Of a stretch of 64,000 bases of DNA, positions 61,501 through 64,000 are shown in pieces. Made by a program: the position numbers and the translations under genes. Below the pieces are notes generated by a model, which was not told the DNA's origin, made no database searches, and worked only from the letters and a program-made list of their open reading frames with translations. Numbering within the stretch: position 1 is the first letter of the stretch; every line of letters begins with the position of its first letter. This stretch comes from Malurus cyaneus samueli (lineage: Eukaryota; Chordata; Aves; Passeriformes; Maluridae), in contig CM019218.1 in assembly GCA_009741485.1 (NCBI GenBank), positions 27,321,274 to 27,385,273 on the forward strand, given 5' to 3'.

Positions 61501-64000
61501 GTAACTTCAGCAATCTTGGCCAAGACTTTCTGTGCCATCTAATTTCCTTTCTCCTTTTCTGATGTTAAACTCAAAAACCTGACTAGAATGATGAGACTGA
61601 GAGGTACTAGAGAGGTATTTTATAACTTATACTAAAGGGGCTGAAAAGAAAAGGATGTGCTGAGCAAAAAATTACATTTAAACATTGTGAACCTTTTGAA
61701 TTATCTAGAAGACAAATTATTTTAAAATCTAGCCAAGTTGTTACCTGCAAGTCTTCGCTTTCTTATAATAAAGATCTCCAGACTTCTAGAATAAGAATTC
61801 AGTAGAAATATATTCAATTTTCTTGAAAATAATGGGTGCAGTATGTTTTCCCTGGGTCTGTGGGATCTGTGTAAAAGAAATATACTTTTAGCAAAATTAT
61901 TTCAGACTCACTAAGATGAATTCACCAAAACTGAGAGAGAAGAATCTTTTAAAGAAAATAAGGAAGCAAAGAAACTCAGCATAAAATCTACTGTGCTCCC
62001 AGATATGCCTGTCAATAACAGTGTACTCCCCTTCCAATAAAAGCTGCAGTGTAAGCATGCTACTGACACATACCACATTTGGAATATGCTAAAATGAATA
62101 CAAGTAATAAAGTATCAAAAACTACAGCAATGCTATCTTGTAAACTCACACTCTGCAGCAAGAGATAACATGGAAAAATACACCAATTTGTTTCTAATCC
62201 AGGTATTTCTTTGGAATACCGTGTAATTATTAGACTGGACAGGGAGACTATGGGACTGCCAAGGCGTATGCATGTCTGTAGTTTTTGTTAGAGTGCTGAT
62301 ATGCATACGTTCATGCTGATAATAGTGGTGACAGAAATAGAAAATCCCAAATTGCTTTAGGAATGAAAAAGAGGGCTGGATAGCCAAGTTTCCCCCTACC
62401 CTCTGCCCACCCCCTTTCTAGACACCAAATACACCACATCAAAAGGCAGAATGGGCTCCTCTGGTCTCTTCACAGTTTGCCAAAATTCCTCTTCATTCAC
62501 CTCAGACAAATGACCATCAAACAGGCATGCAGCTTTCCTCTCTGTAAAGCAGGAATGAGGTCTTCATAGTGTCATCAACATTTTTAAGCCTTCTTTTCAA
62601 AATCAAACAGAAATCCTCAGTGTTGGACCTGTGAAATACATTTTCCCTATTAACAGCTGTGTTTATGGTATATATGTCACTATGTACTTCCAAGCTAACA
62701 TTTGGAGGGGATTTCCTCAGTAAGAGAAAAAATCCTGTCAAACATTACATAAGTGCTCTGAAAATGTTCATTAGCAGGCATGTAATATTTGCTTTGATAG
62801 CTGTTTGCAGTGCATCCTAACATTCTGAACAGACACTCAGGCTTCTTGGTATGAAGACAGATATGCAATCCAGATAGCAAACATATTGCCCCCAAAGGCA
62901 TGGATTTAGATGTATCAGGACTTTATAAATTTGCACTTGACCTTTTATGAACTGAAAACCTGCTAGTGCAAATGTAAGGTTTTTAATTTGTTTATAGTGA
63001 TTCACATGTGCAAGCAGTGCAACTTTGCACTTTGCTTCATAAGATAGATCTACTGCACCTAGAACAAGCAGTGCACTCTGCAGAGAAGCAGAGATCAAAG
63101 ATCCATAGCTGAAGAGAAAAATCTGGATACCTTCCTCACCTACCAAGAATAAAAATATCCCCAAACAAACAAAAACACCCCATTAAGCTACAGTGAGATT
63201 CAAGGTTAAAAGCTTTAAGCTGTTTTTCCAAGATTGGTCTGAAATGGATTTAAAAGGGCTCCTTTCCATAATGCAATACATTTATATTGGCTCAGATGAT
63301 CTGAAGTTCATAAAAGATTTGAGTTCGGACTCCCTCTTTAGCCTGGGTTCAGATTTCACAGGCAAAATTCAAATGGCCCTGCTTGTGGACTAACAGATGG
63401 AGTTAATCTACTACTGCAGGCAACTACTTGCAAAACACTCACACAAACCAGTATCCATGCCCATTTTTGTACACAACTCCTGCACACAGCAGCACAGGGG
63501 AAACTTCTACCTTTATGAATTAGCAGTAGTATCCGCAAAACTGCAAGGCTTCAATCAACAGATAAACATAAAATCTGATAAACATAAAATCTTAATTTAT
63601 TTCATTCAAAGAAAACCGTGTCTGCTTTCATTTAGAAACATGTTTATGGCAATCTGTCAAATGGGGTTTTGAAGGCATTCCAAAATGACAAAGTAGTTAC
63701 CTGCTGTAAAATATGGAAACATATTTTATTTAAAAGGAATTGGAACTAAGATAGTGTGCAAAACAAAGAAAAGAATGCATGATCTATATGTCTGATCTGA
63801 AGTGTTCTTGTCCTTACACTTTCATGCATCATAAGTTTAAAAAAAAAACAAAAAAGTAACCCCCCGGAATATCAGCTCATTGATAAGGAATAAGTGAAAA
63901 GAAAAATGTCACTTTTTCTTTTGGTGGGGGAAAAACTCAAGATAACAAATAATACTTCATAGCATCTTGATTCCAAATTAATAAACATTTTGAGAGATTG
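52570..64000. other. AT-rich gene-poor stretch to the window end
   Basis: About 11 kb without a recognised gene or repeat apart from A/C-rich low complexity (about 58875-58935 and 60060-60120) and a perfect 16-bp tandem duplication (63561-63592). The longest frames (minus strand 62817-63164, 115 codons; 58845-59141, 98 codons) have no recognised similarity. Confidence 0.5.
63561..63592 (+). repeat. Perfect 16-bp tandem duplication
   Basis: GATAAACATAAAATCT occurs twice in direct succession with no difference, indicating a recent local slippage event. Confidence 0.95.

Overview
This is nuclear DNA from a sauropsid, most likely a bird. Three things point there: several 5'-truncated CR1 LINEs ending in the TTCTATGAT-type tail, two copies of an LTR family I know from bird genomes, and one fragment of an old amniote SINE. 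There are no bacterial operons, CRISPR arrays or phage genes. I cannot fix the species.

Left end (1-5000) is compact and GC-richer. It holds one gene I can reconstruct completely: a six-exon gene on the + strand (ATG 1009, stop 2785-2787) for a 254-residue SHIPPO/Pro-Gly-Pro repeat protein, the ODF3 (CIMAP1A) family of sperm-flagellum and ciliary microtubule-inner proteins. All five introns are short (109-420 bp) and use GT-AG. The polyadenylation signal AATAAA overlaps the stop codon. The gene lies between two diverged direct repeats of about 460-490 bp (1-461 and 3797-4282). The right copy runs into a strong CpG island (about 4204-4600) ending in a G-quadruplex-type G-tract. The island looks like the promoter of another transcript, which I cannot follow with certainty. 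A 40-codon open segment ending exactly at a consensus splice donor (5847-5966) is a weak candidate for an early coding exon.

The remaining 59 kb (about 5000-64000) is AT-rich and essentially gene-free as far as I can read it: a gene desert or one or more very long introns. What can be named is repeat material: CR1 fragments at 7640-7870, 18372-18949, 48297-49195 (antisense, with degraded reverse transcriptase) and 52335-52569; LTRs at 10066-10265 and 47046-47689; a MIR/CORE-SINE-like fragment at 45208-45320; an (ATCT)n microsatellite of about 31 units at 30799-30923; and several purine, pyrimidine or A/C low-complexity tracts. Open frames of 60-156 codons here are about what chance gives in 64 kb of AT-rich sequence; none is recognised as a protein family.

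No dramatic new system is visible. Best leads: the repeat pair flanking ODF3 with lopsided CpG decay, the orphan CpG island facing a desert, the exon-like segments at 5847-5966 and about 29550-29715, and two clean palindromes in the desert.
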